Shown here: positions 19,537 through 21,579 of the stretch, piece after piece
Position numbering within the stretch: the first letter of the stretch is position 1
Layout of the letters: each line of letters opens with the position of its first letter
Assembly: GCA_016185955.1 (NCBI GenBank)
Contig: JACPMQ010000004.1
Span: forward strand, 1-21,579
Reading direction: 5' to 3'
Source of the DNA: Candidatus Woesearchaeota archaeon
Lineage (GTDB): Archaea; Nanobdellota; Nanobdellia; Woesearchaeales; GW2011-AR4
DNA: 21,579 nt
Notes under the pieces: model-generated
The model's input: the letters and a program-made list of their open reading frames with translations, nothing else
Told to the model about the DNA's origin: nothing
The model's database searches: none
Translations under genes and position numbers: made by a program

Positions 19537-20097
19537 CTATTTTTTTAGGATGAAGTTCTCTGTTATCACAATGTCCATTGCCACATCATGCATTTCATGC
19601 GGTATTTTGTCAACTAGCTGAAACTCAAATGCAATCCCTATTTTTATAACATGATTGCTTAAATTTTTGAGAAATCTGTCATAATAGCCATAGCCATATC
19701 CTATTCTATGCCGATTTTTGTCAAAAACAATTCCAGGAACTATAACCAAATCAAGCTCTTTAAGGTTAAATTTTCTTATGAATTCTTTTTTCGGCTCCAA
19801 AATGCCAAATTTTTTTTGCTCCAATTCACTAAATTTTTTTAATTCTGAAAGCCGCAAATTTCCTTTGGCTGTATAAGGCACAATAATATTTTTTTCTTTT
19901 TTGTTTAGCATCTCTTTAATCAATTCTATTGTATCAACTTAATTGTTAAAGGAAACATAAGTCATAATATTTTTTGATTTTCTAAATTTCAGCAAAGAAT
20001 AAAGCTTTTTTTTTATTTTTGAGCTTTTTTCCTTTATCTCTGCAGCTGGCATTAAATTTCTTCTTTCTAATATTTTTGATTTAAGAATGTGTTTCAT
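19537..20097 (-). pseudogene. 5-formyltetrahydrofolate cyclo-ligase with in-frame TAA
   Basis: The enzyme converts 5-formyl-THF to 5,10-methenyl-THF using ATP. Reading from the ATG at 20097 gives 186 codons, the normal length: MKHILKSKILERRNLMPAAE..., then MTYVSFNN, a TAA at 19939-19941, and in the same frame VDTIELIKEMLNKKEKNIIV. Homologues usually have Glu where the stop lies (FNNEVDT, GAA versus TAA). The downstream part retains the substrate motif RIGYGYGYYDRFL and IGIAFEFQ. The ATG overlaps the purD stop (ATGA), so the gene was built for coupled translation. With no other damage, this is a very young nonsense mutation, a sequence error or a read-through site. A TTG at 19923 could start a 128-residue fragment lacking the N-terminal ATP-binding part. 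Confidence 0.85.
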
Positions 20098-21404
20098 GCC
20101 GAAAAGCTTTTTACGTGATTAACCCTTTTTTCAATCAAAGCCTTAGTGCCAATATCTTTTCTGTGAAAGACTCTGCCTTTAATGCAGTAAACTGAATCTT
20201 CTGCAATATTTTCTGCTTCATCCAAATTATTGCCTATGCCTAAAAAGGCAATTGCTCTTGAGCCAGTCATATAAATCTCATTGCCCCTTTGCTCAACTGA
20301 CGCGTAATACATTTTTGCCTTTTTATGCACTTTTGTAATTTCAATTTTTTCATTTTTTATAGGATTGTCAGGATAGCCCTCAGGGACTACATATTTGCAT
20401 ACAGTCGCCTTTTTTTCAAATTCAACCTTTATTGTGCTGAGCTTTTGCACATTCATAGCGTAGCATATTGAAGCAAGGTCTGTTTTAAGCAGATTCAGCA
20501 CGTTCATAGCTTCCGGATCCCCAAATCTTGCATTGTACTCAAGCAGCTTAATGCCCTTTTTTGTTAAAATAAAGCCTCCATACATAACGCCTTTGTAATA
20601 AAGCCCTGTTTCCCTGTAAATTGCATCAGCAACCTTTTGGGTTATTCCCAAGGCTTTGTCAATATGCCCTTTTTTCAGAAATGGCAGCAGATGATTTTCG
20701 CATGAATATGAGCCCATTCCTCCGGTATTGCTCCCTTCATCATTTTCATATGCCCTTTTATGGTCCTGAACCGGAGGAGTTGCAATAACTGTTTTTCCGT
20801 CAGTAAGGCATTGCAGGGAAAACTCTTCTCCGTCAAGCTTTTCCTCAACAACTACAGCTTTATGAGTTTCAAGAACTTCCTTGCAATAATCTAATGCCTC
20901 GTCTTTTGTATCAAAATGGTCTCCTTGCACTTTAACTCCTTTTCCGCTGGTTAAGCCATCAGGCTTTATCACAATGCCTTCTAGCTCATTAAAAAAATAT
21001 TTTATTTCATTAAAATTTTCCTGATTAAAAGCCCTAAATTTCGGATTGCCCTCTATCTTATACTTTTTTAGAAGCTCTCTTGTGAAGGATTTGCTTGTCT
21101 CTAGCCTTGCCATAAGCCTTGTAGGGCCTATGGAAGGTACCCCTATTTCAATTAATGAGTCTACAACTCCAAAGCTTAGCGGCTCTTCCGGCCCTACAAA
21201 AGCAAAGTCAATTTCATTTTTTCTCGCAAATTTTTTTATTGCATCCAAATCAGAATAAGAGCCCATGCATATTTCCTTTGATAATGAAGCTATTCCGGGA
21301 TTTCTTGACTTCATAAAGGAATAAAGCAAGGCATCTTTATTCTTCTTTAAACTCTCTGCTATCACATGCTCTCTTGCGCCATTCCCCATTAAGAGAATCT
21401 TCAT
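20094..21404 (-). CDS. purD: Phosphoribosylamine-glycine ligase
   Basis: 436-residue ATP-grasp enzyme for the second step of purine synthesis (GAR synthetase). It starts MKILLMGNGAREHVIAESL, the family's N-terminal signature. GPEEPLSFGVVDSL, IVIKPDGLTSGKGV (ATP-grasp), GEEFSLQCLTDGKT and LEYNARFGDPEAMNVL (metal-binding) follow in order. The start is the ATG at 21404, four bases after GGTGG; an upstream in-frame start adds only six residues. It is followed by the overlapping folate cyclo-ligase gene, a sensible partner because formyl-folates feed purine synthesis. A TATA box lies at 21435-21445. Confidence 0.95.
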   Translation of the reverse strand: MKILLMGNGAREHVIAESLKKNKDALLYSFMKSRNPGIASLSKEICMGSYSDLDAIKKFARKNEIDFAFVGPEEPLSFGVVDSLIEIGVPSIGPTRLMARLETSKSFTRELLKKYKIEGNPKFRAFNQENFNEIKYFFNELEGIVIKPDGLTSGKGVKVQGDHFDTKDEALDYCKEVLETHKAVVVEEKLDGEEFSLQCLTDGKTVIATPPVQDHKRAYENDEGSNTGGMGSYSCENHLLPFLKKGHIDKALGITQKVADAIYRETGLYYKGVMYGGFILTKKGIKLLEYNARFGDPEAMNVLNLLKTDLASICYAMNVQKLSTIKVEFEKKATVCKYVVPEGYPDNPIKNEKIEITKVHKKAKMYYASVEQRGNEIYMTGSRAIAFLGIGNNLDEAENIAEDSVYCIKGRVFHRKDIGTKALIEKRVNHVKSFSA

Positions 21405-21434
21405 TAAACCACCTGAAAGCATTATTCAAGCGTT

Positions 21435-21445
21435 CTTTAAATTAT
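21435..21445 (-). promoter_or_regulatory. TATA box of purD
   Basis: ATAATTTAAAG on the minus strand, with an expected start near 21414. The short leader includes GGTGG before the ATG. Confidence 0.4.
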
Positions 21446-21456
21446 TTTTGTTTAGG

Positions 21457-21579
21457 GTAACTGCTAACACCTCTTATTCTAAACATATATGAAACTTAAA
21501 GTGGCTGCTCCAAAATAAGGGGCGGTAAGCAAGCAGAAGAATGTTAATTGTGCTATCAAAATGGCGTGTATGTGCAAAA
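21457..21579. mobile_element. Left part of a composite element (end B plus inner core copy 2), cut by the window edge
   Basis: GTAACTGCTAACA (21457-21469) matches the terminal repeat of element B (16731), in particular the complement of its right end. At 21498 begins AAAGTGGCTGCTCC, the start of the core found inside element A at 14949; about 72 bases match it gap-free at roughly 92 percent. The right half lies outside the window, so the element's length and flanking duplication cannot be seen. Confidence 0.65.

Noticed and set aside
19343..19621. Plus-strand open frame of 92 codons downstream of cobO.
   Set aside because: It reads through the complex inverted repeat and into the antisense of the cyclo-ligase gene. 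It is best explained as chance.
1..21579. tRNA or rRNA genes.
   Set aside because: I looked for T-loop (GGTTCAAATC-like) and acceptor patterns in the intergenic stretches and found none that fold as a tRNA; no rRNA-like sequence is present.

Overview
The window reads as a compact, AT-rich archaeal chromosome segment. Archaeal markers are EF-1 alpha next to ribosomal protein uS10, RNase P subunit Rnp4, the archaea-specific amidotransferase subunit GatE, SepF, a ZPR1 zinc-finger protein and a membrane pyrophosphatase. Many genes have a TATA-like box 25-28 nt before the start codon (leaderless transcripts), while others carry GGTGG/GGTGA/GGAGGT ribosome-binding sites. Small gene size and reduced domain content (GatE without its usual insertion) suggest a DPANN lineage such as Woesearchaeota or Pacearchaeota; that placement is inference.

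Layout. 1-1118: FkbM methyltransferase (minus) and divergent sepF. 1119-5781: sepF, ZPR1 protein, then a salvage block with MTA phosphorylase, a class II aldolase, an SRPBCC protein, methylthioribose-1-phosphate isomerase and adenine phosphoribosyltransferase. These could carry methylthioadenosine or 5'-deoxyadenosine to a sugar phosphate cleaved to DHAP, with adenine recaptured as AMP. 5782-6366: a probable exported protein of unknown function. 6367-8014: EF-1 alpha and uS10 (minus). 8221-11062: phosphoglycerate kinase, a coiled-coil protein and Rnp4. 11096-14880: membrane pyrophosphatase and a phosphomannomutase split into two reading frames. 15206-16665: pterin dehydratase, a tiny acidic/basic gene pair, and an AbrB-like regulator followed by a coiled-coil protein. 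17012-19218: GatE and a corrinoid adenosyltransferase. 19537-21404: purD, translationally coupled to a 5-formyl-THF cyclo-ligase gene that carries an in-frame TAA.

The intergenic DNA is unusually structured. Two non-autonomous transposon-like elements have perfect terminal repeats or near-perfect ones plus exact 8-bp flanking duplications (14914-15135 and 16723-16942). A roughly 147-bp core inside the first recurs at the right window edge behind different terminal sequences. A dispersed hairpin of about 37 bp, with A/T-run ends, occurs at least eight times, and one copy forms the ends of two convergent genes. A further complex inverted repeat occupies 19311-19531.

Three reading frames are irregular: mtnP appears to start at AUA, the phosphomannomutase frame breaks at an A5 run, and the cyclo-ligase has a nonsense codon. 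Each could be biology or a sequence error, and raw reads would decide.
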